DNA of 64,000 nt from ATX-6F1 sp943369485. GTDB taxonomy: Bacteria > Cyanobacteriota > Cyanobacteriia > PCC-6307 > Cyanobiaceae. Below, piece after piece: positions 16,065 through 23,427 of this stretch (position 1 is its first letter; every line of letters starts with the position of its first letter). The notes beneath the pieces were generated by a model. It did no database searches, was not told where the DNA came from, and was given only the letters and a program-made list of their open reading frames with translations. The translations under genes were made by a program, and so were the position numbers. The stretch spans positions 115,256 through 179,255 of the forward strand of contig CALRNH020000007.1 of the NCBI GenBank assembly GCA_943369485.1, in the 5' to 3' direction.

Positions 16065-17163
16065 GGAGGGGGGAGAAGGGAAGACTGGTGTAGCTGGCCA
16101 AGTCGTCCAGACAGATGCTCTCTGCCTGCGCTGGGTTCGCGTGTACGGCCCGATACCAACCCAGGGTTCGGGCGATGGTGATTGCAAAGCTCCAGCGGGG
16201 CTGCCAACCCAACTGGTGATGGGCCTTGTCGATCTGCAGGTGCAGACGGCCCGCCTCATGGGGCTCGCTGGGGTCGGAGAGATCCTCCCAGGCACCCGGC
16301 CAATGCAGCAGGGCCTCGTTGATCAGATCGCGCACCGGCCGGTTGGATTCGAGGTGGGGGCCGAAATTGAAGGCGTCGGCGTAGGGATTGGACAGGGGCT
16401 GATCGGCGGACTGCGTCAGGCGCTCTGCCAGCAGCAGGTAGCCACTGAGGGGTTCGAGCACATGCTGCCAGGGGCGGGTGGCCCCCGGCCGACGCACCGG
16501 GATGGTCTGACCGGCAGCCAGGGCACGGGCGACATCGGGCACGATCCGGTCTTCCGCCCAGTCACCTCCACCGATCACATTGCCGGCCCGGGCCGTGGCG
16601 ATCGAGAGCTGGGGGGTCTGATGGGCAGAAGATCCGCAGAAACTGCATCGCCAGCTGGCGATGGCGATCTCGGCGGCCGCCTTGCTGGCGCTGTATGGGT
16701 CATGGCCGCCGAGGCGATCGTTCTCGCGGTAGCCGTAGTCCCACTCCTGGTTGGCGTAGACCTTGTCGGTGGTGATCATCACCACCGCGCAGGGATGGCC
16801 CAGCGGCCTTAGGGCCTCCAGCACGTTGAGGCTGCCCTGCACGTTGGTGCTCCAGGTGCCGAGCGGATCGCGGTAACTGCGGCGCACCAGGGGCTGTGCC
16901 GCCAGATGGAGCACCACTTCAGGATCACTGGCAGCGACGATGCTCTGGAGAGCGCTGAGATCGCGGATGTCGGCGATGTGGTGACTGAGTCGCTCGCTCA
17001 ACCTCAGCTGATGGAACAGATGGGGATCGCCTTCGGGCTCCAACCCAACCCCGGTGACCCTGGCGCCCAGCTCAGACAGCCAGAGGGCCAGCCAACTGCC
17101 TTTGAAGCCCGTGTGGCCCGTGAGCAGCACACGGCGCCCGTTCCAGAAGGTAGGAGAAAGCAT
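16057..17163 (-). CDS. rfbG: CDP-glucose 4,6-dehydratase
   Basis: A 368-residue extended SDR that converts CDP-D-glucose to CDP-4-keto-6-deoxy-D-glucose. RVLLTGHTGFKGSWLALWL is the NAD-binding loop; in this family GHTGFKG distinguishes RfbG from RmlB. VVLHLAAQPLVRRSY and MITTDKVYAN follow, then DPYSASKAAAEI with the catalytic Tyr/Lys, and RAGNVIGGGDWAEDRIVPD. The start is the ATG overlapping the rfbF stop (TGATG), which indicates translational coupling; two in-frame ATGs lie upstream. Its 3' end overlaps rfbH by 8 bases. Confidence 0.92.
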   Translation of the reverse strand: MLSPTFWNGRRVLLTGHTGFKGSWLALWLSELGARVTGVGLEPEGDPHLFHQLRLSERLSHHIADIRDLSALQSIVAASDPEVVLHLAAQPLVRRSYRDPLGTWSTNVQGSLNVLEALRPLGHPCAVVMITTDKVYANQEWDYGYRENDRLGGHDPYSASKAAAEIAIASWRCSFCGSSAHQTPQLSIATARAGNVIGGGDWAEDRIVPDVARALAAGQTIPVRRPGATRPWQHVLEPLSGYLLLAERLTQSADQPLSNPYADAFNFGPHLESNRPVRDLINEALLHWPGAWEDLSDPSEPHEAGRLHLQIDKAHHQLGWQPRWSFAITIARTLGWYRAVHANPAQAESICLDDLASYTSLPFSPLHV

Positions 17164-17933
17164 CACCACACCTTCCATGGGGCGTTGCCTTCGTTCCACA
17201 ACCCTTCGAGATACATGCGATCGCGCAGCGTATCCATCGGCTGCCAGAAGCCGCTGTGATGGAAAGCGCCGAGCTGCCCTCGGCTGGCAAGCCCCTTAAG
17301 AGGTTCCTGCTCCCAGGTGGTGGCATCCCCCTCGATCAGATCGATCACCTCGGGCTCCAGCACGAAGAAGCCGCCATTGATCCAGCCTCCATCCCCCTCA
17401 GGCTTCTCCTGGAAGCCCTGCACATCGCCGTCAGGCCCCATCTGCAGGGCTCCATAACGACCGGGAGGCTGAACGGCGGTGAGGGTGGCGAGGCGTTTCT
17501 GCTGCTTGTGGAAGGCAATCAAGGCGCCAAGATCAACATCGGCAACACCATCTCCATAGGTGAAACAGAAGGCCCCATCACCAACATAATCCTTCACTCG
17601 CCTCAACCGACCTCCCGTCATGGAGGATTCGCCTGTATCCACAAGCGTGATCTGCCATGGCTCCGCCTTCTGATGATGAACCTCCATGGTGTTCAACTTC
17701 ATGTGAAAAGTCACATCACTCATGTGAAGGAAATAGTTGGCAAAATACTCCTTGATCACATAGCCCTTGTAGCCGCAACAGATCACAAATTCATTGATGC
17801 CGTAATGGCTGTAAATCTTCAGAATATGCCAAAGAATCGGACGCCCGCCGATCTCCACCATCGGCTTGGGCTTTAGGTGCGTTTCCTCGCTGATCCGAGA
17901 GCCCAGTCCTCCCGCGAGAATGACGGCTTTCAT
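17163..17933 (-). CDS. rfbF: Glucose-1-phosphate cytidylyltransferase
   Basis: A 256-residue nucleotidyltransferase that makes CDP-D-glucose from CTP and glucose 1-phosphate, the entry step of the operon. KAVILAGGLGSRISEETHLK is the nucleotide-binding signature, followed by PMVEIGGRPILWHILKIYSH, a conserved CGYKGYVIKEYFANYFLH stretch typical of RfbF, and the metal site FTYGDGVADVD. The C-terminal part WINGGFFVLEPEV and the ending GFWQPMDTLRDR are orthodox. Length is normal. It is the first gene of the minus-strand CDP-sugar operon; the 155 bp to the next gene should contain the promoter. Confidence 0.93.
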   Translation of the reverse strand: MKAVILAGGLGSRISEETHLKPKPMVEIGGRPILWHILKIYSHYGINEFVICCGYKGYVIKEYFANYFLHMSDVTFHMKLNTMEVHHQKAEPWQITLVDTGESSMTGGRLRRVKDYVGDGAFCFTYGDGVADVDLGALIAFHKQQKRLATLTAVQPPGRYGALQMGPDGDVQGFQEKPEGDGGWINGGFFVLEPEVIDLIEGDATTWEQEPLKGLASRGQLGAFHHSGFWQPMDTLRDRMYLEGLWNEGNAPWKVW

Positions 17934-18088
17934 GAAAGATTGCGAATTTCAGGATCTTAGCAGGAAGTTTTTAGACATGCAACCAACGCGATTCAGTCTG
18001 TGCACACTCTCCTCAACATCCAGCTCAGCCCCCCTGCCATGCAACACCCAATCGATCGAGATGTGCTGCCTTCTTCCAAAGGAACCCT

Positions 18089-19387
18089 TCAACATGTATC
18101 TAGCGTTACATCACTAAGTGCTCCATCAAGTAGCGGTTTAATGAACACGACAGCCCTGTTGGCCGCCTCCACCATCGACCAGCCCCGTTCCAGCAACCAG
18201 GGCACCGCCAGGGCACCCTTCCCGGCCCACTGGCCTGAATCCAGCCAGGTGTCATCGATGCTGAGCACCCCACCGCTGAGCAGGTGCCTGCTCCCGAACC
18301 GAACCGCTTCGAGGTGCATCTGATGGCATGCCGCATCGTTGATCTCAGCACCGTAAACTGTGCGATAAACCGTTTCTCGGATCTCAGAATGACTGCGATG
18401 CCAAAAGTCATAGGCATCGAGATAGAGCCCGGCCATCGGCGTGGTCCATTCAGCCAGTACTTCCTCGCCCTTGCCGAGAATCCAATGGCGCCCCTGATCT
18501 CCGAACTCGCGACGCAAAGCCTCGATGTTGTCCGGATCCAGGTCGATGCCGGCAAAGGTGAGTCCATGCTGACGCGCGAAAGAAGAAAGCTGGGCCGTGG
18601 AGTGCTGGCCCTCGATGATTTCCCTGGAGCAGCCCACCTCCACCAGCCAGCCACCATGGGGCAGATGCGGCAGCTGACGCTCCATCCACTTCAAGGCCAG
18701 GGCATGGCCGTGAGCCCCCCGCTGCCCAAGCAACATCTGCAGCCGTTCCATCTGATCCGCCAGTAGAACTTGATCCACCTTGGAGCAGCGCAACAGCCCC
18801 AGCAGTAAGCTCACGCAGGCCTCCTGCAGTTGAACGTAGCTCCGGCAACTCACTGCATCCGTCTGAGCACTCCGGCGCAGCTGATCGTCGTTGATCGCGG
18901 CCATCACCAAACAAACGGCACGAACCGCCTCGAAACGCTTGGGCTTCTTCTCGCAAAAGGAGCGGGTAAGCGCATAGATGGCGGCCACCAATCGCCCCTG
19001 ACGCGCGAATTCGATCGCCGCTGACAACAGCTCTGCCGTTGTCAACTCAGGGGAACGAATCAACTTGGTGGCGATCTGCCAGCGCTGAAAATCGGGCCCA
19101 TCGCTCACATCGGGGCGCAAGGAGGCAAACATGATCACCTCCCAGCACGACAACGCCTGCCGGTCCATCAACGCCTCCATCGCCTGCTCCCACTCCTGCC
19201 TCCTGGCAAGGGGCAGAGCCCCCAACAAAGCCCTTCGTCGCGCCACCTGCTCCGCCAGCAGCTCCGCCTGACCGCAGCTGCTCGTACGACGACTGAGCTG
19301 CAAAGACCCGGGCATGGCCAACCCCAGCCGTCGATCGAGGGTCTCGATCTCGGTGCTCACCAACCTCGTGCCAGCGGTTTCAGGCAT
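18089..19387 (-). CDS. Class I SAM methyltransferase-like protein with helical N-terminal region
   Basis: A 432-residue protein. Residues about 30-215 are all-helical and unassigned. The second half begins GGWLVEVGCSREIIEGQHST, a strand and Gly-rich loop of a Rossmann methyltransferase, followed by LTFAGIDLDPDNIEALRREF (acidic residue after strand 2) and GLYLDAYDFW. The pattern resembles FkbM-like or cyanobacterial surface-glycan methyltransferases. HLLSGGVLSIDDTWLDSGQW is a late strand with acidic residues. Substrate unknown; a methyl or related modification of the glycan is inferred from the neighbourhood. It is transcribed alone, divergent from the small coiled-coil gene. Confidence 0.6.
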   Translation of the reverse strand: MPETAGTRLVSTEIETLDRRLGLAMPGSLQLSRRTSSCGQAELLAEQVARRRALLGALPLARRQEWEQAMEALMDRQALSCWEVIMFASLRPDVSDGPDFQRWQIATKLIRSPELTTAELLSAAIEFARQGRLVAAIYALTRSFCEKKPKRFEAVRAVCLVMAAINDDQLRRSAQTDAVSCRSYVQLQEACVSLLLGLLRCSKVDQVLLADQMERLQMLLGQRGAHGHALALKWMERQLPHLPHGGWLVEVGCSREIIEGQHSTAQLSSFARQHGLTFAGIDLDPDNIEALRREFGDQGRHWILGKGEEVLAEWTTPMAGLYLDAYDFWHRSHSEIRETVYRTVYGAEINDAACHQMHLEAVRFGSRHLLSGGVLSIDDTWLDSGQWAGKGALAVPWLLERGWSMVEAANRAVVFIKPLLDGALSDVTLDTC

Positions 19388-19458
19388 GGTGGGGGCGATC
19401 GGCGGCGGCGATCCGAGCTCATGATGGATCCAGCTGCACCTCCCCAGCCGGCGAACCC

Positions 19459-19743
19459 ATGAAACTGGACCACCTGCAGAGCGCGCTCACTTCCCTCAGC
19501 GAGCGTTCGCAGACCAGCCTTGAACTGCTCAACGCCCATCTGCGCGCAGCGGAAGAGCGGGCCGAGGCGGCCCAAAAGCGGCTGGAGGCCATTGACAGCC
19601 GCCTGGCTCAGATGCTTGCTCTCCTACCCGCCGATCCGGAACCAAGCTGGACGACGACGGAGGAGCCACTTTCTCTGGAAGCAAAACTGGATCTGCTGGC
19701 ACGGGGGTTGGAAATGGCCTCTGCGGGATCCAAACCGCCCTGA
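19459..19743 (+). CDS. Small coiled-coil protein
   Basis: A 94-residue protein starting MKLDHLQSALTSLSERSQTS, helical throughout residues 5-55 with heptad-like Leu/Ala spacing (LNAHLRAAEERAEAAQKRLE), then a Pro/Thr linker and a second short helix. No membrane segment or catalytic motif. It has the same general character as the 79-residue protein at the left of the window. It precedes the oxidoreductase pair by about 60 bases and may be cotranscribed with it. Function unknown. Confidence 0.55.
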   Translation: MKLDHLQSALTSLSERSQTSLELLNAHLRAAEERAEAAQKRLEAIDSRLAQMLALLPADPEPSWTTTEEPLSLEAKLDLLARGLEMASAGSKPP

Positions 19744-19802
19744 GCCGAGCAACAATACCCAGGCGAACCGTCCCCTCAGCTGAGCCAGGAGTGCCCTCCC
19801 CC

Positions 19803-20765
19803 ATGCCGTCTCTTCAGCGCGTGCTCGTCACCTGCCCACCCATGCTGGGCATGATCGAGGCCTTTTACGGGAACGCGAAGCAACTGGGCATCGAGCTGGT
19901 GCCCGCCAAGGTCACCCAGACCCTCAGCGAAGACGAACTCTGCGAGCTGCTGCCCCTCTATGACGGCTGGATCATCGGCGACGACCCGGCTACCCGACGG
20001 GTGTTTGAGGCGGGGCAGGCCGGCAAGCTGCGGGCTGCCGTGAAATGGGGGATCGGCGTCGACAACGTCGATTTCGAGGCCTGCAAGGATCTGGGCATCC
20101 CGATCATCAACACCCCCGGCATGTTTGGCGCCGAAGTGGCCGACATCGCCGTGGGCTACGTGATTGCCCTGGCCCGTCACACCTTCGAGATCGACCGGGG
20201 CGTGAGGGCCGGGGGCTGGCCCAAGCCCAGGGGCATTTCCTTGGCGGGCAAAACCGTGGCCCTGATCGGCTTCGGTGACATCGGCCGCAACACCGCCAAA
20301 CGACTGCTGGCCGCCGACATGGGGATCATCGCCTACGACCCCTTCGCCAATCCCGCCAGCATCGAGGCTCCAGTGCAGCTGGCCGCCTGGCCCGAACGCC
20401 TGGAAGAAGCGGATTTCCTGGTGGTCAACTGCGCCCTGACACGCTCCAGCTTCCACATGGTGGATGCCGAAGCCCTGGCCCGGATCAAGCCCGGCGTGCG
20501 GATCGTCAATGTGGGACGGGGCCCGGTGATCGATGAACAGGCCCTGATCGAAGCACTGGCCACAGGTCAGGTGTTCTCGGCCGCCCTCGATGTGTTCGAG
20601 GAGGAGCCCCTTGCCACCGACTCCCCCCTGCGCGGCCACAATCGCTGCATCTTCGGTTCCCACAATGCCTCCAACACCGAAGACGGCGTGGTGCGCACCA
20701 GCCTGGAAGCCCTGAGCAAACTTTCCGGCTTCCTCCAGCAAACGGCTGATCCCGACAAGGCATGA
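19803..20765 (+). CDS. D-2-hydroxyacid dehydrogenase (phosphoglycerate dehydrogenase-like)
   Basis: A 320-residue NAD-dependent dehydrogenase. VKWGIGVDNVDFEACKDLGI is the substrate-domain signature, VALIGFGDIGRNTAKRLLAA (about 152-171) the nucleotide-binding loop, IVNVGRGPVIDEQALIEAL holds the catalytic Arg (about 239), ALDVFEEEPL the Glu region, and GSHNAS the catalytic His (about 287). The ATG is preferred over a GTG four codons upstream. It lacks the C-terminal ACT domain of serine-pathway enzymes, so a sugar-acid or other 2-hydroxyacid substrate is likely. Its stop overlaps the SDR start (ATGA). Such pairs accompany surface-sugar genes, but the substrate here is inference. Confidence 0.82.
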   Translation: MPSLQRVLVTCPPMLGMIEAFYGNAKQLGIELVPAKVTQTLSEDELCELLPLYDGWIIGDDPATRRVFEAGQAGKLRAAVKWGIGVDNVDFEACKDLGIPIINTPGMFGAEVADIAVGYVIALARHTFEIDRGVRAGGWPKPRGISLAGKTVALIGFGDIGRNTAKRLLAADMGIIAYDPFANPASIEAPVQLAAWPERLEEADFLVVNCALTRSSFHMVDAEALARIKPGVRIVNVGRGPVIDEQALIEALATGQVFSAALDVFEEEPLATDSPLRGHNRCIFGSHNASNTEDGVVRTSLEALSKLSGFLQQTADPDKA

Positions 20766-21535
20766 CAGGGCAGCACCTGCAGCGCTCCGTGTTGGTCACC
20801 GGTGCCGCCGGTGGCATTGGCACCGCTCTGGTGGCTCACCTCGCGGACGACGGCTGGCAGGTGCTGGCCACCGATCGCACAGAGGTTTGTCCCAACCCAG
20901 CGGCCGACCTGCCGCCTTCGGTTCATTGGCTCAGCGCCGATCTTCAGGCGCTGGCACTTGGTGGTGCCCCCCTCGACGCCTTCGCGACCCAGGTGGAGGC
21001 GATCACGCCCAACAGGCCCCTGACCGCCATCGTGCACAACGCTGCCCTGCAGCGGCTGGGGAGTTTTGCTGAGCTCACACCCGCCGACTGGCAGGCCACC
21101 CTGGCGGTCAACCTGCTGGCTCCCGTTGCCATCAACCGTCGCTTTCTGAGCGATCTCATCGCCAGCCGCGGATCAATCGTGCATATCAGCAGCATTCACA
21201 GCCAGCTCACCAAGGCTGGCTTCACCGCATACGCCACAAGCAAGGCCGCCCTCAGCGGGATCACCCGGGCGCTCAGCGTTGAGATCGGCGGCCAGGTGCG
21301 TGTCAACGCCATCGAACCCGCCGCCATCCGCACCCCCATGCTCGAGGCTGGCTTTGCTGAGCAGCCGGAAGAGTTGGCCCAACTGGAGTCGTTTCACCCC
21401 AGTGGATCGATTGGATCCCCCATGGATGTAGCCAGGGCCGTCAGCTACCTGATCGATCCAGCCAACAGCTTTCTCAATGGTTGCGTGCTGGAGCTCGGGG
21501 GTGGCATCCACAACAGGCTGCATGATCCGGGGTGA
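20762..21535 (+). CDS. Short-chain dehydrogenase/reductase
   Basis: A 257-residue classical SDR: VLVTGAAGGIGTALVAHLAD (TGxxxGxG at 13-20), AIVHNAALQRLG (NNAG equivalent), IVHISSIHSQ with the catalytic Ser (143 or 144), and TAYATSKAALSGITRALS with Tyr157 and Lys161. VRVNAIEPAAIRTPML and a C-terminal SFLNGCVLELGGGI complete the fold. Translationally coupled to the hydroxyacid dehydrogenase. PtmA-like SDRs of this type occur in nonulosonic-acid clusters next to NeuA-like genes, and a NeuA-like domain lies 13 kb to the left, so participation in the same sugar pathway is possible but unproven. Confidence 0.85.
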   Translation: MTGQHLQRSVLVTGAAGGIGTALVAHLADDGWQVLATDRTEVCPNPAADLPPSVHWLSADLQALALGGAPLDAFATQVEAITPNRPLTAIVHNAALQRLGSFAELTPADWQATLAVNLLAPVAINRRFLSDLIASRGSIVHISSIHSQLTKAGFTAYATSKAALSGITRALSVEIGGQVRVNAIEPAAIRTPMLEAGFAEQPEELAQLESFHPSGSIGSPMDVARAVSYLIDPANSFLNGCVLELGGGIHNRLHDPG

Positions 21536-21846
21536 GGTAATTTGAAGAAACCTCCTTCCAAGAACATGGTCCACCAGATGGTTAGCTGCTTGTCATTCAT
21601 CAACCCAGGCCGACCCTCTTGGGCGGTTTGATAAGCCACTTGATAAGCCCAGTCCAGCGGGTGGGCCGCAAGTTGCAAGAGCAGTATAAAGCTAGGCAGC
21701 TGCAACGCCAGCTCTTATTCTTGACTTTTACAAAATAGCCAAATTTTTAAAGCTTAAGAATTCCCAAGCCCATGGGCGACGACTAGAATTAGAAGATGAT
21801 AGCAATCAATGGCTGAACCGTGCGAACTACTCTATTAATCTACTAG
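21536..21846. other. Intergenic region left of the IS3 element
   Basis: About 310 AT-rich bases between the SDR stop and a truncated fragment. I see no gene, promoter or terminator that can be supported. Confidence 0.45.
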
Positions 21847-21984
21847 CTACTTGCTAAATAGCGAATTGCTTGTCCAGTGATTAAGGGCTGCATTGGGCAA
21901 ACCAAACTCAGCAATCAGCTTCCAAGCATTACTCTCTTGACCACTCGTATGGCCATCCGGAAAACTGAGGTGGTCTGGCTTTTC
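21847..21984 (-). pseudogene. C-terminal gene fragment cut off by the IS3 element
   Basis: The minus strand reads PDHLSFPDGHTSGQESNAWK, then LIAEFGLPNAALNHWTSN and SLFSK before a TAG. It is protein-like, but its upstream part would have to lie across the left end of the IS3 element, and no continuation is visible on the other side (23242-23427). The insertion and a deletion probably removed the rest. Family not recognised. Confidence 0.4.
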
Positions 21985-22045
21985 TGGACAGGTCCCATCG
22001 TTAACCTCTGAGGCGGGGTACCGCCCCTGAAAGGGGCTCCCACCG

Positions 22046-22297
22046 ATGAGCAAGCGCCGCACCCACAGCCCCGAGTTCAAAGCCAGGGTCGCCATGGAGG
22101 CGATCAGTGGCCGCAAGACGATCCAGGAGATCGCAGCTGATCACGCCATCCACCCGATCCAGGTGAGCCAGTGGAAGAGGCAGCTACTTGATGGCGCCAG
22201 CGAGCTGTTCACCAGGGGCAAGCAGACAAGGGACAAGGAGGAGGGACAGGCCAAGGAGGCTGAGCTGTTCCAGCAGTACTGCTTCGCAGAAGCCTGA
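22046..22297 (+). pseudogene. IS3 transposase OrfA, interrupted by a 25-base insertion
   Basis: The first 77 residues are an orthodox OrfA helix-turn-helix protein: RRTHSPEFKARVAMEAISGR and IQEIAADHAIHPIQVSQWKR. The frame then enters a 25-base hairpin-containing insertion and stops at a TGA within it. Removing the insertion restores the expected continuation (GRLQMELEWLKKKSQLL then stop) and the A8G tract in the OrfA frame. OrfB lies +1 (or -2) relative to that restored frame, not the usual -1, so a second small indel may exist. The element is probably unable to move by itself. Confidence 0.75.
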
Positions 22298-22304
22298 CGG
22301 CTAC
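22280..22304. repeat. Short hairpin-forming interspersed repeat, copy 2
   Basis: A 25-base unit inserted in OrfA, flanked by a TAC on each side (22277-22279 and its own last three bases), as a 3-base duplication would give. Its core GCTTCGCAGAAGC is a hairpin. The same core and tail (GAAGCCTG-CGGCTAC) appear at 538-565. Excising 25 bases restores the OrfA reading frame, which is direct evidence that it is an insertion. Confidence 0.6.
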
Positions 22305-22422
22305 GGCCGGCTCCAGATGGAGCTGGAGTGGCTCAAAAAAAAGTCTCAGCTGCTCTGATGCCAGTGAACTGCGCAAGCTGGTCGATCACGACCATCCCGA
22401 ACTCAGCGTCAGTCGGCAATGC

Positions 22423-23241
22423 GTGCTGCTGGGGCTGGCTCGATCCACGCTCTACTACCGGCCAAAACCGGTGCGGGAATCGACCCTGCGGATCATGGCC
22501 AGGATCGACGCTCTCTACCTGGAAGATCCCTGCAGCGGCAGCCGCCGGATGGTGGACTACCTGGCCAGAGATGGGATCCCGATCAGCCGTGACCGGGTGC
22601 GTAACCTAATGCGGCGCATGGGATTACGGGCAATTTACCAGAAACCTCGCACCACGGCTCCCGGTCATCCATCCGAACGTTTCCCCTGCCTGGTGGATCT
22701 CAATCTGGTCACGGCCGTGGATCAGGTCTGGGCGACCGACATCACCTACATCCCCCTCCAGAAAGGCTTCTTGTACCTGGTGGCGGTCGTGGATCTCTTC
22801 TCCAGACATGTACTCAGCTGGAAGATCTCCAACAGCCTTGACACGGTGTTCTGCCTGGATGCCCTCGAGATGGCGCTGGAAGGTGGCCGGAAGCCACAGG
22901 TCTTCCATTCTGACCAGGGATGTCAATTCACCTCTGGAGACTTTGTGGCACGCCTCAAGGCAGAGGAAATCAAAATCAGCTGGTCGGGTAGAAAGCGCTG
23001 CTACGACAACATCCTTGTGGAGAGGCTGTGGCGAACAGTCAAGTACGAGGAGGTATACCTACGCGCCTACAGCGATGGTTGGGAGGCAGAGATCAGCCTT
23101 GCTCGCTTCCTATGGAGGTACTGCCATGTAAGGCCACACAGCTCCCTTGGAGGCAGAACTCCACATGAGGTCTACACTGAGATCGAACCCTGTTCCTCCT
23201 GCCTGGAATTAACGATGTCAGGGGCCAGAACTGTCCAATAA
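22423..23241 (+). CDS. IS3 transposase OrfB (DDE integrase)
   Basis: 272 residues from the GTG shown; the frame is open back to the A8G tract, and expression is normally by frameshift from OrfA. RSTLYYRPKP and the HTH_21 region GSRRMVDYLARDGIPISRDR precede an rve domain: WATDITYIPLQKGFLYLVAV (first D), QVFHSDQGCQFTS (second D), and CYDNILVERLWRTVKYEEVY (catalytic E). The ending RPHSSLGGRTPHEVY is the family hallmark. The stop codon lies just beyond the right terminal repeat. The catalytic domain looks intact, but OrfA is broken. Confidence 0.9.
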   Translation: MLLGLARSTLYYRPKPVRESTLRIMARIDALYLEDPCSGSRRMVDYLARDGIPISRDRVRNLMRRMGLRAIYQKPRTTAPGHPSERFPCLVDLNLVTAVDQVWATDITYIPLQKGFLYLVAVVDLFSRHVLSWKISNSLDTVFCLDALEMALEGGRKPQVFHSDQGCQFTSGDFVARLKAEEIKISWSGRKRCYDNILVERLWRTVKYEEVYLRAYSDGWEAEISLARFLWRYCHVRPHSSLGGRTPHEVYTEIEPCSSCLELTMSGARTVQ

Positions 23242-23427
23242 AAGGCACCCACCTCAAACACCTCAATATCTCTATAATTATATTATTCGGCGGGATGTTG
23301 CTAACATCTGTATGGCCCTAGGCCTTGATTTTCACTATGGGTGTTTCGAACCTCCAGCCTGGACGCATCTTAATTCGCCTGCCTCCTTGCCGAAAGAGCA
23401 CAGTAAATCAAGAAAATAGATGAAATC

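Larger units (their letters stand above)
21985..23237 (+). mobile_element. IS3-family insertion sequence
   Basis: About 1.25 kb, the normal length for the family. The left end begins TGGACAG and the right end finishes CTGTCCA. Further in, ATCGTTAA on the left is matched by TTAACGAT on the right, giving imperfect terminal inverted repeats of about 25-30 bases. Inside lie OrfA (interrupted) and OrfB with a DDE integrase domain, plus an A-tract (A8G) at 22335-22343 of the kind used for ribosomal frameshifting. No clear target-site duplication is visible. A diverged fragment of a related element lies at 389-535. Confidence 0.85.

Noticed and set aside
22328..22609. Frame following -1 slippage at the A8G tract of the IS3 element
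   Set aside because: Its translation is Trp/Ser/Pro-rich and does not match OrfB; the real OrfB is in the third frame.
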